From assembly GCF_035942955.1 (NCBI RefSeq), contig NZ_DASZCQ010000082.1, forward strand, positions 1-40,530: a stretch of 40,530 nt of DNA, in the 5' to 3' direction. The translations under genes were made by a program, and so were the position numbers. Positions 22,686 to 31,553 of the stretch are shown here, piece after piece (position 1 is the first letter of the stretch; the number at the start of each line of letters is the position of its first letter). This stretch comes from DASYTH01 sp035942955. GTDB taxonomy: Bacteria > Actinomycetota > Actinomycetes > Mycobacteriales > Pseudonocardiaceae. Below the pieces are notes generated by a model. The model had not been told where the DNA came from. It did no database searches and saw only the letters and a program-made list of their open reading frames with translations.

Positions 22686-23861
22686 ATGTGCCGCATGCGT
22701 CGCAACGGGCGGATTCTCGCGATCAACGGCGTCCTCGTGCTCGCGCTCGCCGCGGCGGGCTGGGGCGCGTACGTGTTCCTCTGGCCGAGCGGCACGAGCA
22801 ACGCCGCGTCACAGGCCCGCGCCGTCCCGGTCTCCCGGACCACGGTGGTCGAGACCGTGTCCGCGGCGGGAACGGTGGACAGCGCGTACGGCGCCGACGT
22901 GAACTTCGGCACCGCCGGCACGGTCGCCTCGATCGACGTCAAGGTGGGCGACGCGGTCGCGGCCGGGCAGCAACTGGCCACACTGGACTCCGCGGAGGCC
23001 AAGGCGAAGGTCAAGGCCGCACAGTCCAGTTTGGACGCCGCGGAGGAGGACCTGGCCGACTTCGACGACTCCACCGATACGCCGGCCGGCTCCGGCGGTC
23101 AGACGCAGACCGAGACCTCGTTGCGGGCCAAGGTCGACCAGGCGGAGCTGACGCTGCAGCAGGCCAAGGACGACCTGGCGGCCACCGTGCTCACCGCGCC
23201 GGGCGCCGGGACGGTCACCGCGGTCAACGGCGGGGTCGGGCAGCGGGTCGGCGGCTCGACCGGGGCGTCCGGGTCGGATACCTCGAGCGGCGCCGACGCC
23301 TTCATCGTGCTCACCGACCTGACCAACCTGCTGGTGAAGGCGAAGCTCGCGGAGATCGACGTCAGCAAGGTCAAGGCCGGGCAGGAGGCCACGGTCACCG
23401 TCAACGCCCTGCCGGACTCCCCGATCCGGGCCACGGTCGGCGCGGTCGACCTGACCCCGACCACCACCAACAACATCGTCCAGTTCGGTGTCTCCCTGAC
23501 GATGGCGCAACCGCCCGCCGGGTTGCGGCCGGGGCAGTCGGCCAGTGTGGCGATCACCGTGGCGAAGGCCGAGGACGCGCTCGCGGTGCCGTCGGCCGCG
23601 CTGCGCACCGCGGGCGGCCAGAGCACCGTGACCGTGCTCAGCGGCGGCCGGGAGGAGACCCGGCCGGTACAGGTCGGCGTGCGCAGCGAGGCCCTTGCGC
23701 AGATCACGTCGGGTCTGGCCGAGGGCGAGGAGGTCGTGCTGAGCGTGCCGAGCACGACGTCCGGCGGCTCGGGCGGGTTGACCGGGCGGCAGGGCGGTGG
23801 CGGTGGCGGCGTGGCGCCCGGCGGCGGTGGCGTCCTGATCCCGGGGGGTGGCGGCCGATGA
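22686..23861 (+). CDS. MacA/HlyD-type membrane fusion (adaptor) protein of an ABC exporter
   Basis: 391 residues: an N-terminal signal-anchor (GRILAINGVLVLALAAAGWG), then a lipoyl/barrel-sandwich half (NFGTAGTVASIDVKVGDAVA, GQQLATLDSAEAK), a short coiled coil (about residues 98-155), the second lipoyl half (ATVLTAPGAGTVTAVNGGVG), a beta-barrel domain and a membrane-proximal domain ending ITSGLAEGEEVVLSVP. The last 35 residues are almost pure Gly with a few Pro and Val, an odd tail. It should link the exporter to the cell envelope. The ATG at 22686 or 22695 may be the start. The stop overlaps the ATPase ATG by four bases. Confidence 0.87.
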   Translation: MCRMRRNGRILAINGVLVLALAAAGWGAYVFLWPSGTSNAASQARAVPVSRTTVVETVSAAGTVDSAYGADVNFGTAGTVASIDVKVGDAVAAGQQLATLDSAEAKAKVKAAQSSLDAAEEDLADFDDSTDTPAGSGGQTQTETSLRAKVDQAELTLQQAKDDLAATVLTAPGAGTVTAVNGGVGQRVGGSTGASGSDTSSGADAFIVLTDLTNLLVKAKLAEIDVSKVKAGQEATVTVNALPDSPIRATVGAVDLTPTTTNNIVQFGVSLTMAQPPAGLRPGQSASVAITVAKAEDALAVPSAALRTAGGQSTVTVLSGGREETRPVQVGVRSEALAQITSGLAEGEEVVLSVPSTTSGGSGGLTGRQGGGGGGVAPGGGGVLIPGGGGR

Positions 23862-24556
23862 GACCGGTCATCGAGGTCGCCGGACTGCGCAAGACCTACG
23901 GCTCCGGCCCGACCGCGGTGCACGCCCTGCGCGGGCTCGATCTGACCGTGTCGACCGGTGACTACCTGGCGATCATGGGCGCGTCCGGTTCGGGGAAGTC
24001 CACGCTGCTGAACCTGATCGGCTGCCTCGACGTGCCCACCGAGGGACGCTACCGGCTGGACGGGATCGACGTCGGCTCGCTCAACGAGCGGCAGCTCTCC
24101 CTGCTGCGCAACCGGAAGATCGGGTTCGTCTTCCAGTCCTACAACCTGGTACCGCGGACCACCGCGCTGTCCAATGTGGAGCTTCCGCTGGTGTACGCGG
24201 GGGTCGGCCGGCGGGAGCGCAGGGAGCGCGCGCTGGCCGCGCTGGAGCTGGTCGGGCTGACCGACCGGGCCGGCCACCGGCCGACCGAGCTGTCCGGCGG
24301 TCAGCAGCAACGGGTCGCGGTCGCCCGCGCCCTGGTCAACTCGCCGGCGATCGTGCTGGCCGACGAGCCGACCGGAAACCTCGACAGCGCAAGCACATCC
24401 GACATGCTGGCGGTGTTCGACCGGCTCAACGCGCTCGGCCGCACGATCGTGGTGATCACCCACGAGGACGAGGTGACCCGGCATGCCGCGCGGGTCGTCC
24501 GGGTCAGCGACGGCCGGATCGTGTCCGACACGTACAGCGCGTGGGCGGTGCGATGA
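23858..24556 (+). CDS. MacB-type ABC transporter ATP-binding protein
   Basis: A 232-residue ATPase of the LolD/MacB/FtsE type. Walker A is GASGSGKSTL (residues 41-50), the Q-loop FVFQSYNLVP, the ABC signature LSGGQQQRVAVARAL, Walker B IVLADEPTGNLD and the switch His in VVITHEDEV. It powers the FtsX-like permease encoded next and works with the MacA-type adaptor before it. The three genes form an operon with a four-base overlap and then a 24-base gap. Export substrate unknown; relatives handle peptides, antibiotics or lipids. Confidence 0.94.
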   Translation: MRPVIEVAGLRKTYGSGPTAVHALRGLDLTVSTGDYLAIMGASGSGKSTLLNLIGCLDVPTEGRYRLDGIDVGSLNERQLSLLRNRKIGFVFQSYNLVPRTTALSNVELPLVYAGVGRRERRERALAALELVGLTDRAGHRPTELSGGQQQRVAVARALVNSPAIVLADEPTGNLDSASTSDMLAVFDRLNALGRTIVVITHEDEVTRHAARVVRVSDGRIVSDTYSAWAVR

Positions 24557-24563
24557 CGCTCAC

Positions 24564-24578
24564 GCGAGCGGAGCGAGC
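24564..24578. repeat. GCGAGCGGAGCGAGC motif carrying the permease Shine-Dalgarno
   Basis: The 24-base gap between ATPase and permease genes contains GCGAGCGGAGCGAGC. Its GGAG lies seven bases before the ATG at 24581 and probably serves as ribosome-binding site. The same wording appears in the repeat tract around 11776-11799. Confidence 0.45.
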
Positions 24579-24580
24579 AA

Positions 24581-25783
<1,203 letters not shown>

Positions 25784-25793
25784 GGAGAACCCC

Positions 25794-26297
25794 ATGTCCG
25801 ACCTGCCGCCACCCGTCCAGCCCGTCCCGCCAGCCGAGCCCGGCCAACCCGACCTGGCGGCCGAGCTGCGGAAGGCGAAGCGTCCGGTCAACAAGCTCAC
25901 CATGGGCCTGGCCGGCGCCGTCCTGATCGGCGGCGCGTTCTTCGGCGGCATCGCCACCCACGCCGCCGTCGCCGACGAGCCCCAGCCCACCGCGAACCCC
26001 AACCGCCCCGGCCTCGGCCGGTTCGGCGGCCAGGGCGGCAACGGTCAGGGCCAGCTTGCCCGTGGCACCGCCGGGACCATCGACCGCATCGAGGGTTCCA
26101 CGATCTACGTCAAGACCCCGGACGGCCGCGAGGTCAAGGTGTCCACTTCGGACTCCACCCAGGTGCGGATCAGCCAGGAGGGCAAGCTGTCCGACCTCGA
26201 GAAGGGCGACACGATCATCGTTCAGGGTCAGGCCGGCGGTGACGGCACCGTCACCGCCGACCAGATCAACGAGCAGCCCCTGCGGACCACCGGATGA
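25794..26297 (+). CDS. DUF5666-like membrane-anchored protein
   Basis: 167 residues: a Pro-rich cytoplasmic start, a helix (LTMGLAGAVLIGGAFFGGIA, about 37-56), a Gly/Gln/Asn-rich linker and a C-terminal beta-rich domain (about 90-160: GTAGTIDRIEGSTIYVKTPD, REVKVSTSDSTQVRISQ, LEKGDTIIVQGQAGGDGTV) that fits the DUF5666/OB-like pattern. The ATG follows GAGGAG at six-base spacing and comes ten bases after the permease stop, so it belongs to the exporter operon and may be an envelope accessory. It converges on the hydrolase gene with only three bases between stop codons. Confidence 0.75.
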   Translation: MSDLPPPVQPVPPAEPGQPDLAAELRKAKRPVNKLTMGLAGAVLIGGAFFGGIATHAAVADEPQPTANPNRPGLGRFGGQGGNGQGQLARGTAGTIDRIEGSTIYVKTPDGREVKVSTSDSTQVRISQEGKLSDLEKGDTIIVQGQAGGDGTVTADQINEQPLRTTG

Positions 26298-26300
26298 TTG

Positions 26301-27332
26301 CTACACCGGCGGCGCGACCGTCCTGGCCCAGTTGATCATTGCCCAGTACATCGCCGGGGCGTTGGTGTGGAGATAGGAATGCCCGCCGCCGGACACCGTC
26401 ACCGCGTCCACCTTCGGCGAGCCGGTGAAATACGGCCTCTCAAGGGCGAGCACATTGGCTTTGGTGCAGGTCAGCCCGTCCGGCGGACCGCAGGCGAGGT
26501 TGTCGAACTCGCCAAGGGTGATCAGCACGGGCACGCGAATCCGCTGGGTCGGCGATTGCGCGGGCGGCATGAGGGTCAGTCCGACGGACTCGTTCACCTC
26601 CGCTTCGGTGAGCGTGCCGGTCGTGGCCTCGTCCTGAGCGATCACGGCCGGATCGGCCATGCTCGTCCGGTAGAAAAGATCATCCTTTTTGCCCGGGATC
26701 GTCGTGAAGTACCCGGGGGGACTCGCCGGCTGCACGCTGTTCTTGATCAGGTCCAACCAGGACTGCTTGAGGTAGTGGACATCGGCGGCGAAGATGTAGG
26801 CGTTGATATCGTTGTACCGGCCGCCGTAGTCCCACCCGTGTATCGCGCCCATGCTGTGGCCGACCCACACGACCTTCTGGAAGGCAATGCCGCCAACGGT
26901 TCCGGCGCGCAGCGCCGTTACCACACCGTGCAGCGCCGTGGTGCCGGCCGAGATGGTGACCTGGTCGGCCGGCGGATGGCTGCTCGCGCCGTGGCCGATC
27001 CGGTCGACGGCCAGGGTGGCGTATCCGGCTTCGACCGCGGGACTGACATAGGAATACACGTCCGGGTTCTGCTGCCAGTCCCACATGCCGCGCTTGTAGG
27101 TCGCGCCGTGGACGAGAAGTTGTACGACGCGGGGGGTTTGCCAGTCCGGGCGGCACAGTTGCCCGACGATATTGAGATCCGGCGGTCCGGTGCCGACACT
27201 CGACACGGGAATGTTCACCGTCGAACAAATCCTGGCGGTGGTGGTGGCATTGGCCGGCACGACGCACAGGGCGGCGAGAACCGGCGCAACACAAAGGACG
27301 GCTAATCGTCTCAATCGGTTCAGTCTGACCAT
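26301..27332 (-). CDS. Secreted alpha/beta hydrolase
   Basis: A 343-residue hydrolase with a signal peptide (positive MVRLNRLRRL, hydrophobic core, cleavage likely after residue 29, ANA). The nucleophile elbow VGHSMG places Ser at residue 160; LVHGATY is the oxyanion region. The acid is probably Asp in LGEFDNLACG and the base His in GGGHSYLH. Four Cys remain in the mature chain, so disulfides are possible. It is an extracellular esterase or lipase of unknown substrate, possibly co-transcribed from menG, whose stop lies 48 bases upstream. Its codon choice is somewhat less GC-extreme than that of neighbours. Confidence 0.85.
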   Translation of the reverse strand: MVRLNRLRRLAVLCVAPVLAALCVVPANATTTARICSTVNIPVSSVGTGPPDLNIVGQLCRPDWQTPRVVQLLVHGATYKRGMWDWQQNPDVYSYVSPAVEAGYATLAVDRIGHGASSHPPADQVTISAGTTALHGVVTALRAGTVGGIAFQKVVWVGHSMGAIHGWDYGGRYNDINAYIFAADVHYLKQSWLDLIKNSVQPASPPGYFTTIPGKKDDLFYRTSMADPAVIAQDEATTGTLTEAEVNESVGLTLMPPAQSPTQRIRVPVLITLGEFDNLACGPPDGLTCTKANVLALERPYFTGSPKVDAVTVSGGGHSYLHTNAPAMYWAMINWARTVAPPV

Positions 27333-27380
27333 GGTTGCGGGACGCTACCGGTGGCACGTCGCGGGATGGCAAGTATTTGG

Positions 27381-28067
27381 CTACGGGTTGGTGGCGCGGT
27401 GCAGGGCGACCGCGCCGAAGGTGAGGGCCAGCCATTCCACGTCGCGCCAGCCCGCCTCGGCGATCAGCTTGGCGAGCGTGCGCTGGTCGTGCCAGTCGCG
27501 CATGGACTCGGCGAGGTAGCGGTATGCGGCCGGGTTGGACGAGAACGGGCGGGTGATCAGCGGCAGCACGCGCAGCACGGTGTTGTGGTAGAGCCACCGG
27601 ATCGGGCGCAGGCGCGGTTGGGAAACCTCGCACACGACGAGCCGCCCGCCGCTGCGCACCACGCGGGCCATCTCGCGCAGCGCGGCGACCGTGTCGTTCA
27701 TGTTGCGCAGGCCGAAGGAGACCGTCACCGCGTCGAACGCGCCGTCGTGGAACGGCAGGTGGAACGCGTCGGCCGCGACCTTGGGAACGTCGCGGTGGGC
27801 GCCGCCGCGCAGCATGCCGAGCGAGAAGTCGGCGGCGACGCACCAGGCGCCGGATCGGGCGTACTCGACGGTGGACACCGCGGTGCCCGCGGCGAGGTCG
27901 AGCACCTTCTCGCCGGGTCCCGCGTCGAGCACCTGGCGGGTGACCTCGCGCCACCGGCGGTCGAACCCGAGCGTCATCACCGAGTTCGTCCGGTCGTAGC
28001 CCTTGGCCACGCGATCGAACATCGAGGCGATGTCGTGCGGGTCCTTGTCCAAGCCGGCGCGGGACAT
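27381..28067 (-). CDS. menG: Demethylmenaquinone methyltransferase
   Basis: A 228-residue class I SAM methyltransferase that makes the last step of menaquinone synthesis. The N-terminal FDRVAKGYDRTNSVMTLGFD matches the UbiE/MenG signature; VLDLAAGTAVSTVEYA (about residues 55-70) binds SAM, and AVTVSFGLRNMNDTVAALRE is the second family signature. ATG start. In mycobacteria menG (Rv0558) directly follows mgtA (Rv0557); here the gene upstream on the same strand is a broken mgtA-like remnant, so synteny supports the call. Confidence 0.95.
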   Translation of the reverse strand: MSRAGLDKDPHDIASMFDRVAKGYDRTNSVMTLGFDRRWREVTRQVLDAGPGEKVLDLAAGTAVSTVEYARSGAWCVAADFSLGMLRGGAHRDVPKVAADAFHLPFHDGAFDAVTVSFGLRNMNDTVAALREMARVVRSGGRLVVCEVSQPRLRPIRWLYHNTVLRVLPLITRPFSSNPAAYRYLAESMRDWHDQRTLAKLIAEAGWRDVEWLALTFGAVALHRATNP

Positions 28068-28076
28068 GGGCGCAGC

Positions 28077-28696
28077 CTATCGGTGCACGTCCAGCATCCC
28101 GCGCACGGACTCGGACCAGTCGAACTCCTCCGCCCTGGCCCTGGCCGCGGCCCGGCGGTCGGGCTCGGGCACGGACAGCAGCCGCCGCGCGGCCCCGCCG
28201 CACGATCTCGCGCAGCGCCGACGACGCGGACGCCGCCACGGGCGTGCCGGACGCCGGCGCCTCAAGCGCCGCGAGCCCGAACGTCTCATGTGGACCGGGC
28301 ACCGGCGACACGTCGGCGGTGGCCGGCAGCCGGCCACGTCGGCCCTGGTGCCGACGAAGCCGAGGAACGTCACGGGCAGGCCGGCGGCGCGGCGCCGCCA
28401 TCCGCGGCCCGTCCCCGGCCACCACGAGCCGCACCCGGTCGCCGGCCGCGTGCGGCTCGGTGGCGGTGTCGACGCCGCGCTCGGCATGCTTCTCCGGGAG
28501 CAGACGTCCACAATGGACTAAAGCCGAGCCGTCCGGCCGCCCACAGGCCGCCGGCGCCCAGCACGAACGGTGCGGCCAGGTGCACCACGCCCGGCGCGAA
28601 CTCGGCCAACGCGGTGTGCATCTTCGGGGTGGGCACGCCGGTCGGCAGTGAGGTGATCACCGGTAGATCGACGGCCCTGACGATGGCGACGCGCAC
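28077..28696 (-). pseudogene. Decayed MgtA-type GDP-mannose-dependent mannosyltransferase
   Basis: Fragments of one family 4 glycosyltransferase lie in order but in different frames. The N-terminus VRVAIV (GTG at 28696) jumps directly to PVITSLPTGVPTPKM and PGVVHLAAPFVLG, so about 50 residues are missing. Near 28518 a larger deletion removes the centre and the sequence resumes at PEKHAERG, VRLVVAGDGPRM, then GLPVTFLGFVGTRADVAG in another frame, then GPHETFGLAALEAPASGTP in a third, and it ends AEEFDWSESVRGMLDVHR. Only about 200 of roughly 370 residues remain. Mycobacterial mgtA makes mannosylated glycolipids and precedes menG, as here. At least two deletions and several small indels make it non-functional. 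Confidence 0.85.
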
Positions 28697-28820
28697 GCCC
28701 CGACCATGGCATCGCGCCGGGTGCCGCAAAAGCCCTGTTCGCAAGCGTTGGCTGAGCGCTACGCTGCAGGTCATCTGCCGGTCGGGCAACGGACATCAGC
28801 CGGGCTCACGCTAGGTCGGC

Positions 28821-29654
28821 ATGACGCTCTTGTCCTCCCGCCCGCGCGGACCGGTCGAGCCCGGCCTGCTGTCCAGGGCGCTCGAGGTCGCCGGCCGGCT
28901 CGCCAACGACGCCACCGAGGTGATCACCGCGACCGCCGGCCGTGGGGCCCGGCCGGGGGTCAAGGACTCGCCGTTCGACTGGGTCACCGACACCGACCGC
29001 ACGCTGGAGCGGCACACTCGCCGGGTGCTCACCGCCGAGTTTCCCGGCATTCCCGTCGTGGGCGAGGAGTTCGGCGCCGACCACGGCGCCGAGGACGCCG
29101 AGTACCGCTGGGTGGTCGATCCGGTCGACGGCACCGCCAACTACGTCGCCGGAGTCCCCTGGTGCGCCTACAGCCTCGCCCTCGTCGACGCCGCCGGCCC
29201 GGTCGTCGGCGTGGTCGCCGATCCCTACCGCGGCCAGATCTACGCCGCGGCCCGCGGCCGGGGCGCCCGCGCCAACGGCGTCCGCGTCGCGCTGACCGAC
29301 CGGACCTCGTGCGCCGGGGCCATCGTGTGCACCGAGCTCACCCGCACCGGCCCCTGGCCCGGCCTCGGCCACTTCATCGAGCGCGCCGCCGCGGCGCACG
29401 CCGGGGTGCGGGTGCTGGGTTCGGCCGCCCTGGCCATCGCCCAGGTGGCGTTGGGCCACGCCGCAGCCGCCGTTCTGCACAGCTACCACGAGTGGGACGT
29501 CGCCGGCTCCGTCGCCCTCGCCATCGAAACCGGCGCCGTGGTCCTCGACCGGCACGGCGAGGACTCCGCGCTACCCGTCGACGGCCTCCTGGTCGCCGCC
29601 CCCGGCGTCGCCGACGAGGTGCTCACCTGGTGGCAGGACACCGCGCACCGCTGA
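28821..29654 (+). CDS. Inositol monophosphatase family protein
   Basis: A 277-residue Mg-dependent phosphatase of the IMPase/FBPase superfamily. VVGEEFGAD (Glu82/83) and WVVDPVDGTANYV (Asp100 to Thr105) form the metal and catalytic sites; HEWDVAGSVALAIETGAVV near residue 215 supplies the third metal-site Asp. Substrates in this family include inositol-1-phosphate, histidinol phosphate and 3'-phosphoadenosine nucleotides; the sequence does not decide between them. ATG start. The TGA stop and that of the convergent gene together form the palindrome TGATCA. Confidence 0.9.
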   Translation: MTLLSSRPRGPVEPGLLSRALEVAGRLANDATEVITATAGRGARPGVKDSPFDWVTDTDRTLERHTRRVLTAEFPGIPVVGEEFGADHGAEDAEYRWVVDPVDGTANYVAGVPWCAYSLALVDAAGPVVGVVADPYRGQIYAAARGRGARANGVRVALTDRTSCAGAIVCTELTRTGPWPGLGHFIERAAAAHAGVRVLGSAALAIAQVALGHAAAAVLHSYHEWDVAGSVALAIETGAVVLDRHGEDSALPVDGLLVAAPGVADEVLTWWQDTAHR

Positions 29655-30467
29655 TCATTGCTGGAATGCCCGGTACAGCTCGGAGATCGGGATCAGGTCG
29701 GTCACGAACCCGAACCGGCCCGCGCGCATCTGCCGCGCTCCATCCATAAAGGACTTCAGGGCGAGCCGGGAGAGCGCGCCGCCGATGCTCACCCGGCGCA
29801 CCCCGATCTCGGCCAGCTGCTCCAGCGTGATCGACGGATCGGCGAAGCCCATCACGACGTTGACCGGCTTGCCCACCGCCGAGACCACCGTGCGCATCTC
29901 GTCCAGGGTACGAAGTCCCGGTGCGTACAGCACGTCGGCCCCGGCCTCCTCGAACGCCTGCAGGCGCCGGATCGTGTCGCCCAGATCGCCGACGCCGTAC
30001 AGCAGGTTCTCCGCCCGTGCGGTGAGCACGAAGGGAACGGGCAGCGCGCGGGCCGTCTCCACCGCCGCGCGCACCCGGTCGACCGACAGCCCGAAGTCGT
30101 AGATCGGCGCGCCGCGGTCAGCCGTACAGTCCTCAATGGACGCGCCGACGGCGCCAGCCGTGTAGGCCAGCTCGATCATCTTCGCCGCGTCGGCAGGGTC
30201 GTCGGCGAAGCCGTTCTCCAGATCGGCGTTGACCGGCAGCGGGGTCGCGTCGTTGATGGCCCGGCAGTTGTCCAGGATCTCCTGACGGCTGGCGCGGGTG
30301 CGGCCGACCAGGTTGGCCACGCCCAGGCTCGTGGTCGCCAAGGCGTCGAAGCCGAGGCCGGCCAGCAGCCGGGCCGTTCCGGCGTCCCAGGGATTCGGAA
30401 GCAGGAAGGGCTCCGGTCGTTCGTGCAGGGCGCGGAAACGCGCGGCTTTCGTTGCCTGGTCGGTCAT
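29655..30467 (-). CDS. Isocitrate lyase/PEP mutase family enzyme
   Basis: A 270-residue TIM barrel of the PEP_mutase (PF13714-like) group: LLPNPWDAGTARLLAGLGFD, LPVNADLENGFADDP (Mg-binding Asp/Glu), ASIEDCTADRG, FVLTARAENLLYG, and IGVRRVSIGGALSRLALKS. These enzymes cleave or form C-C or C-P bonds in small 2-oxo- or hydroxy-acids, for example 2-methylisocitrate, oxaloacetate or phosphonopyruvate. The KKCGH motif of true isocitrate lyase is absent. The ATG at 30467 has GAGG at five-base spacing and is preferred to an upstream in-frame start. It is divergent from a LysR gene, its likely regulator. Confidence 0.87.
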   Translation of the reverse strand: MTDQATKAARFRALHERPEPFLLPNPWDAGTARLLAGLGFDALATTSLGVANLVGRTRASRQEILDNCRAINDATPLPVNADLENGFADDPADAAKMIELAYTAGAVGASIEDCTADRGAPIYDFGLSVDRVRAAVETARALPVPFVLTARAENLLYGVGDLGDTIRRLQAFEEAGADVLYAPGLRTLDEMRTVVSAVGKPVNVVMGFADPSITLEQLAEIGVRRVSIGGALSRLALKSFMDGARQMRAGRFGFVTDLIPISELYRAFQQ

Positions 30468-30529
30468 CGGACGGATCCTCCCGGTACGGCGCACCTGATG
30501 GGCTCAACTGTGCCGGGCCGGTATCCATC

Positions 30530-30573
30530 ATGCAAATGCATAGTACTTCTAGCTACCATCAGGAATACTGATG
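30530..30573. promoter_or_regulatory. Two inverted repeats between the PEP-mutase-family and lysR genes
   Basis: ATGCA-AA-TGCAT (30530-30541) and CATCAG-GAATA-CTGATG (30557-30573) are perfect inverted repeats in the 108-bp divergent gap; the second ends two bases before the lysR ATG. LysR proteins typically bind such imperfect dyads in the divergent promoter and control both genes. Site function is inferred. Confidence 0.5.
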
Positions 30574-30575
30574 AC

Positions 30576-31553
30576 ATGACGCTCGACGAGATCGAGGCCT
30601 TCGTCTGCATCGCCGAGGTGGGCGGATTCACCGAGGCGTCGCGGCGGCTGCACCGTTCCCAGCCCGCGATCAGCCGGCGGATACACGAGTTGGAGCACTC
30701 CCTCGACGCGGTGCTGTTCGAGCGGGTCGGGCGCCGGGTGGCGCTCACCGATGCGGGACGCGCCCTGCTTCCGCACGGGGAGGCCGCGCTCGCCGCGATC
30801 CGCGACGGTGAGCGGGCCGTCCGGGACCGGGCCGGCCAGACCCGCGGCCTGACCCTCCGCCTGGCCATCGTCGGAACACTGGCCGATTCCCATATCGTCG
30901 ACGCGCTGCGCGCGTTCACGTCCCGGTTCACCGAGGTCTCGGTGGATCTGCGCACCGCGACCAGCCGCGAGGTGAGCGCGCTCGTTCGCAGCGGCGAGGC
31001 CGATCTCGGCCTGCGCTACCACCCCGATCCCGATCCCAAGCTGGAGACGATCCCGATCGGCGAGGAGAAGCTCTACGTCGTGGTGCCGGCCGCGCACCGG
31101 ATCAGCGCCCACCGACTGCCGGACCTGCGCCCGCTGCAGGACGAGAAGTGGCTCGGCTTCCCGGCCGAGCCCGGCCGGGAGGGCTCCTTCCGTAACCTCC
31201 TCGAACGCCAACTGACCGGATCCGGCATCGCGAATCCCTCGATCACCACCGTCGACAGCCTCACCGCCCAGAAACGACTCGTCGAGGCCGGACTCGGCGT
31301 CGCCCTCATGCCGGTCAGCAGCATTCGCGAGGAGCTGCGCCTCGGCAGCCTGCGCATCATCGAGGTGCCCAGCATGAATGCCCGCATCCCGGTCGTCGCC
31401 GTCCGCCGCGTCACCGGCTACCAAACCCAAGCGGCGGCTGACTTTCTGAAAATCCTGGCCGACCACATCCCGGCGCTCTACCATCGGACAAATGGCACGG
31501 CGTCGGGCGAAAAACCGCCGCGGGCGGGATCGCGCACCAAGGGACGTCGTTGA
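30576..31553 (+). CDS. LysR family transcriptional regulator
   Basis: 325 residues. The N-terminal winged HTH (MTLDEIEAFVCIAEVGGFTE, then SRRLHRSQPAISRRIHELEH) is followed by a linker helix and a periplasmic-binding-like effector domain (about 90-295) containing EKLYVVVPAAHRI, GFPAEPGREGSFRN and LVEAGLGVALMPVSSI. The C-terminal 25 residues are basic and extend past the usual end, overlapping the next gene by 62 bases. ATG start; the frame is open upstream but runs into the divergent gene. The adjacent PEP-mutase-family enzyme is the probable target. Confidence 0.9.
   Translation: MTLDEIEAFVCIAEVGGFTEASRRLHRSQPAISRRIHELEHSLDAVLFERVGRRVALTDAGRALLPHGEAALAAIRDGERAVRDRAGQTRGLTLRLAIVGTLADSHIVDALRAFTSRFTEVSVDLRTATSREVSALVRSGEADLGLRYHPDPDPKLETIPIGEEKLYVVVPAAHRISAHRLPDLRPLQDEKWLGFPAEPGREGSFRNLLERQLTGSGIANPSITTVDSLTAQKRLVEAGLGVALMPVSSIREELRLGSLRIIEVPSMNARIPVVAVRRVTGYQTQAAADFLKILADHIPALYHRTNGTASGEKPPRAGSRTKGRR

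Noticed and set aside
26680..28434. A 584-codon open frame on the - strand across the hydrolase, menG and the glycosyltransferase remnant
   Set aside because: It is a shadow: two real genes read in other frames, and only the short part near 28200-28430 carries true glycosyltransferase motifs, used here as evidence for the pseudogene.
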